From the NCBI GenBank assembly GCA_934630555.1, contig CAKTXB010000018.1:1-15923 (forward strand): a stretch of DNA of 15,923 nucleotides, given 5' to 3'. The stretch is from an uncultured Oscillospiraceae bacterium (GTDB taxonomy: Bacteria > Bacillota > Clostridia > Oscillospirales > Oscillospiraceae). Made by a program: the position numbers and the translations under genes. The notes below the pieces were generated by a model. The model saw nothing but the letters and a program-made list of their open reading frames with translations, was not told the origin of the DNA and searched no databases. The stretch's first letter is position 1; every line of letters begins with the position of its first letter. Of this stretch, positions 1 to 5,754 are shown in pieces.

Positions 1-1031
1 GCCCAGCAGTTCTCGGTGCCTGCGCACAGGCCGGCCTTCTCTTCGCCGTCCACGCCGCAGTAGATGGGGATCATCGCCAGGTCGTCGGGATTCAGGGAGA
101 ACTTATCCTTGGTCAGTGCAGAGTACTCCCAGCTGCCGTTCTGGTAGAACACAGCCTTGCCCTCGCCGAATTCCGCCTCGGACTCATCGCCGGTAGCGGT
201 CGCCAGAGCAGCGCCGGTGGTGGCGGAGTCGGTGATGTACAGATCCCAGATGTTCTTGAAGTTGTCAAGATAAGCATCGGTGATGGTGGCGGGCTGCGCG
301 GTCACGCCGTCGTCGCGGAACTGATAGAACAGCGGCATGTTGGCAAGATGACCGGAGAAGCGCCAGCTCGAAGATCCGTCCAGACCGGCGGATGAGAAGG
401 CGTCAAAGCCCAGCTCGGCAGCGCGGGCGTGGATGTCGTCAGCGACCTTCTTCAGGGATTCAAAGTTCGTGATGTCGCTCAGCTCATAGCCGGCCTGCTT
501 CAGCAGCGCCTTGTTGACGATGATGCCGAACGCCTCGTAGCAGTAGCCGATGGACAGGGTGTTGCCGTCCTCGTCCTTGAGGTTGAAGGAGTCGGTGGTC
601 ATCTGGTCCATGATGGCCGTGCCGTCGAGGGGATAGCAATAGTCGCCGTAGGTGTTGATAGCGCCCTGGTTGCCGCACTGGAACAGTGTCGGCGCGGAGC
701 TCTTGTCCAGCTCAGCGGCCAGTGTCGTGTCATATGTGCCGGAAGCAGCGGTGACGACCTTCACGGGCACACCGGTTTCGGCGGTGTAATCCGCGGCGAG
801 CTTCTGCCAGGCTTCGTCTGCCTCGGGCTTGAAGTTCAGGTAGTACACGGAGCCCGCTGCAGCGGGTTTTTCTTGCTCGGCTGCCGGCGTTTCAGCCGCG
901 TCATTCGTCGCGGGCGTTTCGGTGTCGGTGGATGCGGGGGTATCAGTCGTGGCCGGCGTCGTGTTGGAAGAGCAGGCAACAAGGCCCAGCACCATCACAA
1001 CGGCCAGCAGCAATGCGATCAGCTTTTTCAT
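1..1031 (-). CDS. Sugar ABC transporter substrate-binding lipoprotein (family 1), C-terminus cut by window edge
   Basis: This is the N-terminal ~343 residues of an extracellular solute-binding protein of the MalE-like family 1, which captures a sugar or oligosaccharide at the cell surface for an ABC importer. The frame stays open to base 1, so the C-terminus and probably the permease genes lie outside the window. The start ATG follows a good AGGAGG site. Residues 1-20 form a lipoprotein signal peptide with lipobox LVAC and lipidated Cys20. A Thr/Pro/Ala/Glu-rich linker follows to about residue 60, then the binding domain. Near the visible end the stretch EFGEGKAVFYQNGSWEY is typical of carbohydrate-binding members of this family. 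The operator upstream fits carbon catabolite control. The specific sugar cannot be told. The family is fairly certain; the usual length is a little over 400 residues, so about 80-100 residues are missing. Confidence 0.88.
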   Translation of the reverse strand, partial: MKKLIALLLAVVMVLGLVACSSNTTPATTDTPASTDTETPATNDAAETPAAEQEKPAAAGSVYYLNFKPEADEAWQKLAADYTAETGVPVKVVTAASGTYDTTLAAELDKSSAPTLFQCGNQGAINTYGDYCYPLDGTAIMDQMTTDSFNLKDEDGNTLSIGYCYEAFGIIVNKALLKQAGYELSDITNFESLKKVADDIHARAAELGFDAFSSAGLDGSSSWRFSGHLANMPLFYQFRDDGVTAQPATITDAYLDNFKNIWDLYITDSATTGAALATATGDESEAEFGEGKAVFYQNGSWEYSALTKDKFSLNPDDLAMIPIYCGVDGEEKAGLCAGTENCW

Positions 1032-1058
1032 GGTTTTTCCTCCTGTTGGTTTTTGAAA

Positions 1059-1073
1059 TTGGAAACGTTTCCA
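1059..1073. promoter_or_regulatory. CcpA/LacI-type operator (cre-like)
   Basis: TTGGAAACGTTTCCA contains a perfect 12-base palindrome (GGAAACGTTTCC) with a central CG and fits the catabolite-responsive element consensus WTGNAANCGNWNNCW at every defined position. It lies between the likely -10 box and the ribosome binding site of the sugar-binding lipoprotein, where bound repressor would block initiation or early elongation. A dedicated LacI-family sugar regulator would recognise a similar site, so CcpA itself is not proven. Confidence 0.75.
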
Positions 1074-1087
1074 TTTCCCGTGTCCAT

Positions 1088-1117
1088 ATTCTACACCATT
1101 TCACACCAACTGAGCAA
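1088..1117 (-). promoter_or_regulatory. Probable promoter of the sugar-binding lipoprotein gene
   Basis: On the minus strand there is a -10 box TAGAAT (1088-1093) and, 18 bases upstream, a weak -35 TTGCTC (1112-1117). The predicted start of transcription is near 1081, which puts the palindromic operator immediately downstream. The -35 is poor, so this is a moderate call. Confidence 0.45.
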
Positions 1118-1200
1118 TCAAATTTTATCCTTCGGCAAATTTTCAGCGTTTTAGCTAGTTTATGTGTAGCATTTTTGTGCAACATATAAAATCAAGCAGC

Positions 1201-1234
1201 AAAAACCGGGCGGCACAGTCCTGTACCGCCCGGC
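1201..1234 (-). terminator. Intrinsic terminator of the MarR-AOS-SDR operon
   Basis: Read on the minus strand just after the SDR stop codon, CCGGGCGG pairs with CCGCCCGG (1226-1233 with 1206-1213). A second short ACAG/CTGT stem is stacked inside, and a run of five T follows. It separates the SDR operon from the sugar-binding lipoprotein gene downstream on the same strand. Confidence 0.85.
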
Positions 1235-1242
1235 TAAAACGC

Positions 1243-2037
1243 TTATTTTGCGTAGATTTTCCCAACCAGCCAGTTGAGCGCCGTCTTCGGCAGCAGCCAC
1301 ACCAGGAAGCACGCCAGCTTATACGCAAATCCGATCGTATAGATGGGCTTGCGGCCCGTTTTCATGGCCACGCGCGCAATGAACCGGCCCGCTGCCTCAG
1401 GCTGCATCCCGTTCTGCTCATCGCGTTCCATGCCGGCTACGCTGCGGCTGATGCGTCCGCCGTAAATATCATCGCCAATTTGCGTTTTCTGCCGCGCGGC
1501 GGTAAAGCCTGTACGAATATCCCCCGGCTGCACCGCGCACACCGTCACGCCAAATGGCCTTACTTCGTTGGCAAGCGCCATGGTATAGGAGTTGATCGCC
1601 GCCTTGGACGCCGAATAATACGTCTGGAATGGGATGGGCACCGAACCTGCCACGGAGCTGAGATTCACGATGCGCCCCTTCCCCTGCTTGCGCAAAATGG
1701 GCAGCACCGCGTGATTTACGCGCACCATACCAAAGAAATTCACATCAAACTGCCGCTTGGCTGCCTCCGTGTCTGTAAACTCCACCGCGCCGGAAATACC
1801 AAAGCCCGCATTGTTGATGACCACGTCGATGCCGTCCTCATGCGTCAGGACCTCGTTCACCGCGCGCTGTACAGCGGCCTCGTCCGTCACATCGGTCGGG
1901 ATGTGGAAAAAGCCCTCTACGCCCTGTTCCCGGCGGCTGAGTTCATAGACGGTATAGCCCGCCTGCTTCATAGCCTCCGCCGTGCACTTGCCAATGCCGG
2001 AGGTCCCGCCTGTGATCAGGCAAACAGGTCTGCTCAT
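1243..2037 (-). CDS. Classical SDR oxidoreductase, candidate 3-ketosphinganine-type reductase
   Basis: A 264-residue short-chain dehydrogenase/reductase, a normal length for a classical SDR. Visible motifs are the cofactor-binding TGGTSGIG (9-16), NNAG (75-78), Asn100, Ser127/Ser128, the catalytic YSASK (Tyr141, Lys145) and PGDIRTG (171-177). The Arg-Arg pair at 35-36 after the second strand suggests NADPH preference. The C-terminal ~32 residues are strongly hydrophobic with a basic end, suggesting membrane association and a lipid-like substrate. The start overlaps the stop of the upstream synthase gene by ATGA and has a GGGGAGG site, so the two are translationally coupled. It is not an extended-SDR threonine dehydrogenase, whose motif is TGxxGxxG. 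Next to a serine-palmitoyltransferase-like enzyme, the natural inference is reduction of the 3-keto product to an amino alcohol. The SDR family is certain; the substrate is inferred from context. Confidence 0.9.
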   Translation of the reverse strand: MSRPVCLITGGTSGIGKCTAEAMKQAGYTVYELSRREQGVEGFFHIPTDVTDEAAVQRAVNEVLTHEDGIDVVINNAGFGISGAVEFTDTEAAKRQFDVNFFGMVRVNHAVLPILRKQGKGRIVNLSSVAGSVPIPFQTYYSASKAAINSYTMALANEVRPFGVTVCAVQPGDIRTGFTAARQKTQIGDDIYGGRISRSVAGMERDEQNGMQPEAAGRFIARVAMKTGRKPIYTIGFAYKLACFLVWLLPKTALNWLVGKIYAK

Positions 2038-3224
2038 ACTGCACGCCTCCCCAACACATCGGCAATTACGCCGACCGCTTCTTCAATGAGCGCGTGCGTA
2101 TGCGTCGCCATCAGGCTCGTGCGCAGCAGGCACTCGTGCGGTGCCGCCGCCGGCGGCAGAGAACTGTTCACATACACGCCGTTTTCATACAGCTCCTTTG
2201 CGATCTCCAGCGTCGGCACTGGCTCATACGTGTAGATCGGGATAATGGGAATGATGTCGCCGTTCGACGGCCGCATTTTAATGTTCCGCTCCCGCAGCAG
2301 TCCGCGCATGAACAGTGCGTTTTCCTGCAGCTGCATCACCAGTTCCGGATGCGCGCGCAGCTTGCGCAGCGCAGCCAGTGCCGCAGCACAGTTTGCCGGC
2401 GGAATGGACGCGGAGAAAATAAAGGGCCGCGACGTGTGGCGCACATAGTCCACCACGCGGCTGGACGCCGCCATATAGCCGCCCAGCGACGCCAGCGACT
2501 TAGAAAACGTGCCCATATAAATATCGACCTCATCCTCCAGTCCATAGTAGCTGGCCGTGCCGCGGCCACCGTCGCCAAGCACGCCAAGGCCATGTGCATC
2601 ATCCACCATCACGCGCGCGCCATACTGCTTCGCCAGCCGGCAGATCTCCGGCAGGTTCGCTATGTCGCCGCCCATGGAGAACACGCCGTCTGTCACGATC
2701 AGGCAGCCGTAGTTTTCCGGCACCTTTTGCAGCTTCTTTTCAAGATCCGCCATGTCGTTGTGCCGGAAGCGCAGCATCTGCCCATACGACAGCCGGCAGC
2801 CGTCATACAGGCTCGCGTGGTTCTCGCGGTCCATGATGACATAGTCCTTCTGCCCAACAATGGCGCTCAGAATGCCCAGGTTCGACTGAAAGCCCGTGGA
2901 GAACGTCATCACCGCGTCCTTGTGCAGAAATTCCGCCAGCTCCTGTTCCAGCTGCAAATGCAGCTTCAGCGTGCCGTTGAGAAAGCGCGAGCCGGAGCAG
3001 CCCGAGCCAAGCTCCACATAGGCCTGCACACCGGCCTCAATGATCTCCGGGTCGGTCGTCAGGCCCAGATAGTTATTCGAGCCCAGCATGATGCGCCGCT
3101 TGCCCTCCATGATGACCTCGGTATCCTGCTTCGATTCCAGCGCGTGGAAATATGGATAAATGCCCGCTGCACGAATTTCATCAGCCAGCATGGCTTTGTT
3201 GCATTTTTCAAACAGATCCGTCAT
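2034..3224 (-). CDS. Alpha-oxoamine synthase, serine-palmitoyltransferase-like (PLP)
   Basis: A 396-residue PLP enzyme of the alpha-oxoamine synthase family, which condenses an amino acid with an acyl thioester, releasing CO2. Visible are SNNYLGL (49-55), the cofactor-stacking His in NHAS (His136), VDDAHGLG (Asp208, His211), and the PLP lysine in TFSKSLASLGGY (Lys242). The spacings His136-His211 (75) and His211-Lys242 (31) equal those I recall for Sphingomonas serine palmitoyltransferase (His159, His234, Lys265). The TFSKS motif differs from TLGK of the KBL and BioF enzymes. Sequence through FSTGFQSN, FRHNDM and SLMATHT recalls Bacteroides serine palmitoyltransferases. No biotin genes or threonine dehydrogenase lie nearby, which argues against BioF or KBL roles. 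The gene overlaps the MarR gene by 17 bases, with its own AGGAGG site inside it. Substrates (serine, alanine or glycine; acyl-CoA or acyl-ACP) are unknown, and a CqsA-like signal synthase remains possible. Confidence 0.87.
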   Translation of the reverse strand: MTDLFEKCNKAMLADEIRAAGIYPYFHALESKQDTEVIMEGKRRIMLGSNNYLGLTTDPEIIEAGVQAYVELGSGCSGSRFLNGTLKLHLQLEQELAEFLHKDAVMTFSTGFQSNLGILSAIVGQKDYVIMDRENHASLYDGCRLSYGQMLRFRHNDMADLEKKLQKVPENYGCLIVTDGVFSMGGDIANLPEICRLAKQYGARVMVDDAHGLGVLGDGGRGTASYYGLEDEVDIYMGTFSKSLASLGGYMAASSRVVDYVRHTSRPFIFSASIPPANCAAALAALRKLRAHPELVMQLQENALFMRGLLRERNIKMRPSNGDIIPIIPIYTYEPVPTLEIAKELYENGVYVNSSLPPAAAPHECLLRTSLMATHTHALIEEAVGVIADVLGRRAV

Positions 3225-3660
3225 ATTGTTCCTCCTGTTCCATGTTTTTAAGCAGCGTATTGATCACGCTGCCCGCTAATGCGATCTCCTCGGGCGTATA
3301 CTGCGTATGCAGTGCTGCAATGGCACGCTGGAGCGGCTGGGAGTCTTGCTGGAAATATGCGTCGAATTTTTCTCCCGTTTCCAGCCGTACCTCGCGGCGG
3401 TCGTTTTCCGGAACACACTTTTTGATATAGCCCTTCTGCACCAGATTGTTGACCTTATACGTTGCGTTCGGCTGTGAAATGCCAATGCACGCGGCAAACT
3501 GCGTCAGCGTTGGCCGCCCCAGCAGATGGATCACGTCTGCGGAAAACGCTTCTGTCGCGCTCAAGCTGCCGCTCCGCTCCCGCACTGCACCGAAAATACG
3601 GCGATAACTGTCCAGCCGCAGCTTGCGGTACAGCCGCAGTACCGTGTCTTTAAACGCCAC
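3208..3660 (-). CDS. MarR-family transcriptional regulator
   Basis: A 150-residue MarR/winged-helix regulator. The DNA-binding domain runs from about residue 48 to 95: PTLTQFAACIGISQPNATYKV is the helix-turn-helix, followed by NNLVQKGYIKK and the wing with the family's acidic-basic DRR motif (ENDRREVRL, 85-93). Helical N- and C-terminal segments fit the usual dimer interface. The start is GTG, chosen because a GGAGGG site sits five bases upstream. It is the first gene of the operon with the synthase and the SDR, so it probably controls them, as MarR proteins usually repress their own operon and release DNA on binding a small hydrophobic or phenolic ligand. A lipid intermediate or acyl-CoA is a reasonable guess for the ligand, but nothing in the sequence shows it. 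Confidence 0.88.
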   Translation of the reverse strand: MAFKDTVLRLYRKLRLDSYRRIFGAVRERSGSLSATEAFSADVIHLLGRPTLTQFAACIGISQPNATYKVNNLVQKGYIKKCVPENDRREVRLETGEKFDAYFQQDSQPLQRAIAALHTQYTPEEIALAGSVINTLLKNMEQEEQYDGSV

Positions 3661-3680
3661 GCTCTCCCTCCATTCGATTT

Positions 3681-3711
3681 AAAATTTTATATAAATATTT
3701 TTATGAATTTT
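3681..3711. promoter_or_regulatory. Candidate operator of the MarR operon
   Basis: An AT-rich block between the MarR -10 box and start codon contains the inverted repeat AAAATT (3681-3686) / AATTTT (3706-3711), with a nested ATAAA-N4-TTTAT (3691-3704). It covers the predicted transcription start, as expected of an autorepressor site. AT-rich DNA gives such repeats by chance easily, so confidence is low. Confidence 0.35.
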
Positions 3712-3715
3712 CCAC

Positions 3716-3744
3716 AGTATAGTGCGTTAGAGCCCATTTGTCAA
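3716..3744 (-). promoter_or_regulatory. Consensus promoter of the MarR-AOS-SDR operon
   Basis: On the minus strand there is a perfect -35 TTGACA (3739-3744), a 17-base spacer, and -10 TATACT (3716-3721), one mismatch from TATAAT. This is a strong housekeeping-type promoter, so the operon is probably held off by its regulator rather than by a weak promoter. Confidence 0.85.
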
Positions 3745-3772
3745 GAAAAATGTGCAGACAGCGCCAAGGTGT

Positions 3773-3780
3773 GCTATACT
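3773..3780 (+). promoter_or_regulatory. Extended -10 promoter for the cysteine hydrolase gene
   Basis: TGCTATACT (from 3772) is an extended -10 element, TGn followed by TATACT (3775-3780). No good -35 lies 17-18 bases upstream (TGTGCA at 3751-3756 is weak), which is usual for extended -10 promoters. It points away from the MarR promoter and would give a leader of about 160 nt before the start codon at 3948. Confidence 0.5.
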
Positions 3781-3794
3781 TATGGCAACGCCAC

Positions 3795-3940
3795 ACGATT
3801 CGGCAAGCAGCTCCGGCGGGAGAGCTTTCGTCAGGCCAAGATCTGAACAGAGCAGGATCGACGGAAACGATCCGCCGAAGCGCACAGACGCCTTTGTGCG
3901 GTGCTGCCTTATGAAAAAAGCAAAACTGTTTGCAGGAGGT
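3795..3940 (+). ncRNA. Structured 5' leader, possible unrecognised riboswitch
   Basis: The leader of the cysteine hydrolase can form an enclosing stem GGCA-(A bulge)-GCA (3802-3809) with TGCTGCC (3902-3908). Inside it CGGCGG (3814-3819) pairs with CCGCCG (3872-3877), and CGCACAGA pairs with TTTGTGCG (3881-3888/3893-3900). An alternative hairpin GGATCG/CGATCC (3855-3860/3868-3873) competes with the second stem. A last hairpin GCAAA/TTTGC (3920-3924/3929-3933) abuts the AGGAGG site at 3934-3939, where it could affect translation. This is a three-way-junction-like layout with a plausible expression platform. It matches no riboswitch class I know. Pairings were found by eye and not energy-tested. 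Confidence 0.4.
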
Positions 3941-3947
3941 TTCCACC

Positions 3948-4460
3948 ATGAACATACTGGCTGTCATTGATATGCAGAATGATTTTATCTCCGGCGCCCT
4001 CGGCACACCCGAGGCGCAGGCTATCGTGCCGCGGGTGCGCGCGCGCATTGCCCAAGCCCGCGCCGCAGGCGACACGGTGGTGTTCACTTTGGACACGCAC
4101 ACAGAAGACTATCTCTCCACACAGGAGGGCCGCAAGCTCCCCGTGCCGCACTGCATTCAGGGCACGCCCGGCTGGCAGCTGGAAGCAACGCTTGACGCGG
4201 CGGACAGCCCTGTGTTTAAAAAGCCGGGCTTTGGCAGCCCGGCGCTCATCAAATATCTTGCCTCCCTGCCCGACCTTAAGTCCGTTGTGTTCATCGGCAT
4301 CTGCACCGACATCTGTGTCATTACAAACGTCATGATGCTCAAGGGCGCGCTGCCGGAGGTTTCCATCACGGTCGACTCCGCCTGCTGTGCCGGCGTCACG
4401 CCGCAAAGCCACGAAATTGCCCTGAACGCCATGCGCACCTGCCAGATCAGCATCCTGTAA
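3948..4460 (+). CDS. Isochorismatase-family cysteine hydrolase, nicotinamidase-like
   Basis: A 170-residue cysteine hydrolase. The catalytic triad is Asp8 (VIDMQNDF), Lys91 or Lys92 (FKKPGFGS) and Cys123 (GICTDICV). A metal site like that of nicotinamidase is visible as Asp49-x-His51 and His68 (PHCIQGTPGW), so conversion of nicotinamide to nicotinate plus ammonia is the best guess. The protein is shorter than E. coli PncA (about 210 residues) and could act on another amide. The start is the ATG after CAGGAGG; an upstream in-frame TTG is ignored because it precedes that site. It is a single-gene unit between the structured leader and a bidirectional terminator. Among nucleoside-salvage genes it could process nicotinamide released from nicotinamide riboside, but this link is inferred. 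Confidence 0.85.
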   Translation: MNILAVIDMQNDFISGALGTPEAQAIVPRVRARIAQARAAGDTVVFTLDTHTEDYLSTQEGRKLPVPHCIQGTPGWQLEATLDAADSPVFKKPGFGSPALIKYLASLPDLKSVVFIGICTDICVITNVMMLKGALPEVSITVDSACCAGVTPQSHEIALNAMRTCQISIL

Positions 4461-4465
4461 AAGAA

Positions 4466-4506
4466 AACGCCCCCGATGGTCAGCGGCCATCGGGGGCGTT
4501 ATTTTT
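4466..4506. terminator. Bidirectional intrinsic terminator
   Basis: A perfect 14-bp stem, AACGCCCCCGATGG (4466-4479) with CCATCGGGGGCGTT (4487-4500), and a 7-base loop, followed by ATTTTT on the plus strand and an A-rich flank that reads as T-rich on the minus strand. It ends both the cysteine hydrolase gene and the converging adenosine deaminase gene. Confidence 0.93.
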
Positions 4507-4509
4507 GTC

Positions 4510-5526
4510 TTACAGATACGCTTTGATTTTCCGGGTCAGAGCTTCCCGCTCGGCTTGCGTCAGGAAAGCTGCCTCGGCGGCATAGAGGTCCATCTGCACC
4601 AGATCGTGCGGCGTAAAGCCCATTTCCTCCACGCAGTGCCGGTACTCGTCATCCAGTGTTGTCGCAGCCAGCGTCATATTGTCCGTATTGATGGTCACGC
4701 GGAAGCCTGCGTCCAGCAGCCGCTTTGCCGGATGCGCGGCATAGGACGGCTGCGTTTTACATTGAATATTGCTTGTCGGGCAGATCTCCAGCGTCACACC
4801 GCCGTCGATCGCACGCGGCCACAGCGACGGGGCATCCATGATATGATGTCCGTGTCCGATGCGCTTTGCGCCAAAGTCCAGCGCGTCACGCACCGTGTCC
4901 GGTCCCTGCGAGTCGCCAGCATGGCACGTGAACGGCACGCCCAGCTGCCTCGCCAGATCAAACACCGGATGAAAATTCCGCAGCGGCACAATGCCCTCCG
5001 CACCGGCCAGATCCAGACCAACGACACCGCGCTCCAAATAGTCTTTTGCTACACGCACCGTTTGCAGGTTTTCCGCCATATTTGCCGTTTCCGGGCCGAT
5101 GGACATGGCGCACAGCAAGATGCCGCAGCCATAGCCCGGATGGGCCTGCAGCGCCTGCCGGCGTCCTTCCAGCACGGCCTCCACCACCTGTGCCTGCGTC
5201 AGGCCGCGCCGTGTGTGCAGCTGTGGTGCGAAGCGTACTTCGTCGTAAATATGTTCCTGCGATGCCAGTACATCCAGCACCGCCGCTGTGATGCGCGTCA
5301 GGCTTGCCGCATCCTGCATGATCTGCAGCGGCAGCTCAAAGCGTTCCAGATAGGTGTTCACATCCCGGCAGTCCGCCGTTGCGACAAGCCATTTTTGAAA
5401 TGCTTCCAACGTATCACACGGCAGCGCTACGCCCTGTTCGTGTGCCATCTGCCACAGCAGCTCCGGCGGCACTGCGCCGTCCAGATGCAGATGCAGCTCG
5501 ATCTTCGGAATTCGGAATTCAGCCAT
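4510..5526 (-). CDS. add: Adenosine deaminase (Firmicutes-type)
   Basis: A 338-residue zinc amidohydrolase converting adenosine (or deoxyadenosine) to inosine and ammonia in purine salvage. Visible active-site motifs are HLHLDG (His12, His14), CHAGD (His202), RIGHGHH (His225) and NTDN (Asp282). Length and order match the adenosine deaminase family. Two positions are unusual: the general-acid residue in the usual HAGE motif is Asp205, and the second Asp of the usual NTDD is Asn283. The second change is, as I recall, shared by other Firmicutes members. Both codons were checked on the DNA. The start has a GGGGGT site and a good promoter upstream. It is a single gene divergent from the nucleoside importer, matching a role in using imported nucleosides. 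A related 6-aminopurine nucleoside may be the real substrate. Confidence 0.88.
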   Translation of the reverse strand: MAEFRIPKIELHLHLDGAVPPELLWQMAHEQGVALPCDTLEAFQKWLVATADCRDVNTYLERFELPLQIMQDAASLTRITAAVLDVLASQEHIYDEVRFAPQLHTRRGLTQAQVVEAVLEGRRQALQAHPGYGCGILLCAMSIGPETANMAENLQTVRVAKDYLERGVVGLDLAGAEGIVPLRNFHPVFDLARQLGVPFTCHAGDSQGPDTVRDALDFGAKRIGHGHHIMDAPSLWPRAIDGGVTLEICPTSNIQCKTQPSYAAHPAKRLLDAGFRVTINTDNMTLAATTLDDEYRHCVEEMGFTPHDLVQMDLYAAEAAFLTQAEREALTRKIKAYL

Positions 5527-5546
5527 TCTTTTACCCCCTTTTATTT

Positions 5547-5575
5547 ATCTTACCCCGCCGCGCCGCGCGCGTCAA
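5547..5575 (-). promoter_or_regulatory. Promoter of adenosine deaminase
   Basis: On the minus strand there is -35 TTGACG (5570-5575), a 17-base very GC-rich spacer, and -10 TAAGAT (5547-5552), located 21 bases before the start codon. Both boxes are one or two mismatches from consensus. Confidence 0.72.
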
Positions 5576-5624
5576 GTCCATGTGCTGTGGAATGCAGATC
5601 CTCTCACCGCTTTGTGCGAATTGT

Positions 5625-5639
5625 CCAAAAATTTTTTGG
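5625..5639. promoter_or_regulatory. Palindrome in the add / nucleoside-importer divergent region
   Basis: CCAAAAA-T-TTTTTGG is a perfect 7-bp inverted repeat with a single central base. It sits between the two divergent promoters, about 30 bases upstream of the importer -35 box. It could be an operator shared by both units. No regulator gene in the window is an obvious partner. Confidence 0.4.
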
Positions 5640-5668
5640 CAGTGCAAAAAATAGTTATTCAAAAAATA

Positions 5669-5697
5669 TTGACAACCTCACACAATGCGCGTAAAAT
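5669..5697 (+). promoter_or_regulatory. Strong promoter of the nucleoside importer
   Basis: -35 TTGACA (5669-5674), a 17-base spacer and -10 TAAAAT (5692-5697). The transcription start is expected near 5704. This is close to consensus, as expected for an abundant binding protein. Confidence 0.88.
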
Positions 5698-5701
5698 GAA
5701 G

Positions 5702-5721
5702 CTATGCTTGAAAAAGCATAG
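5702..5721 (+). promoter_or_regulatory. 5'-terminal hairpin of the importer mRNA
   Basis: CTATGCTT-GAAA-AAGCATAG is a perfect 8-bp stem closed by a GNRA tetraloop, beginning at the predicted transcription start. It could protect the mRNA 5' end from decay or, as DNA, serve as an operator palindrome. Confidence 0.6.
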
Positions 5722-5754
5722 TTTCCTGCAAAAAATTAAAATGGAGGAACCAAA

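Noticed and set aside
429..1154. A Gly/Val/Arg-rich open frame on the plus strand at the left end
   Set aside because: It is the antisense image of the sugar-binding lipoprotein, whose signal peptide, lipobox and conserved motifs read clearly on the minus strand. The repetitive composition comes from the Thr/Pro/Ala linker.
2094..3251. A long open frame (about 385 codons) on the plus strand antisense to the alpha-oxoamine synthase
   Set aside because: It has no ribosome binding site or recognisable domain and mirrors the codon bias of the real gene on the other strand. The same holds for the antisense frames at 4555-5694 (+), 5659-6987 (-), 7870-9063 (-) and 10936-12755 (-).
3830..3856. A GTCAGG...AGCAGG pair recalling the small SRP RNA
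   Set aside because: The SRP GGAA tetraloop and symmetric internal loop are absent and the distance between the two segments is too long.
3811..3880. Glycine-riboswitch-like fragments (GGGAGAG and GCCGAAG) in the leader of the cysteine hydrolase
   Set aside because: The required CTCTCAGG...AAAGGAC segment is missing and the fragments are not in the right order or spacing for a glycine aptamer.
5507..5520. Two adjacent GGAATTC copies in the start of the adenosine deaminase gene
   Set aside because: They encode normal residues of the N-terminus (FRIPKIE) and look like a chance short direct repeat, not a mobile-element scar.
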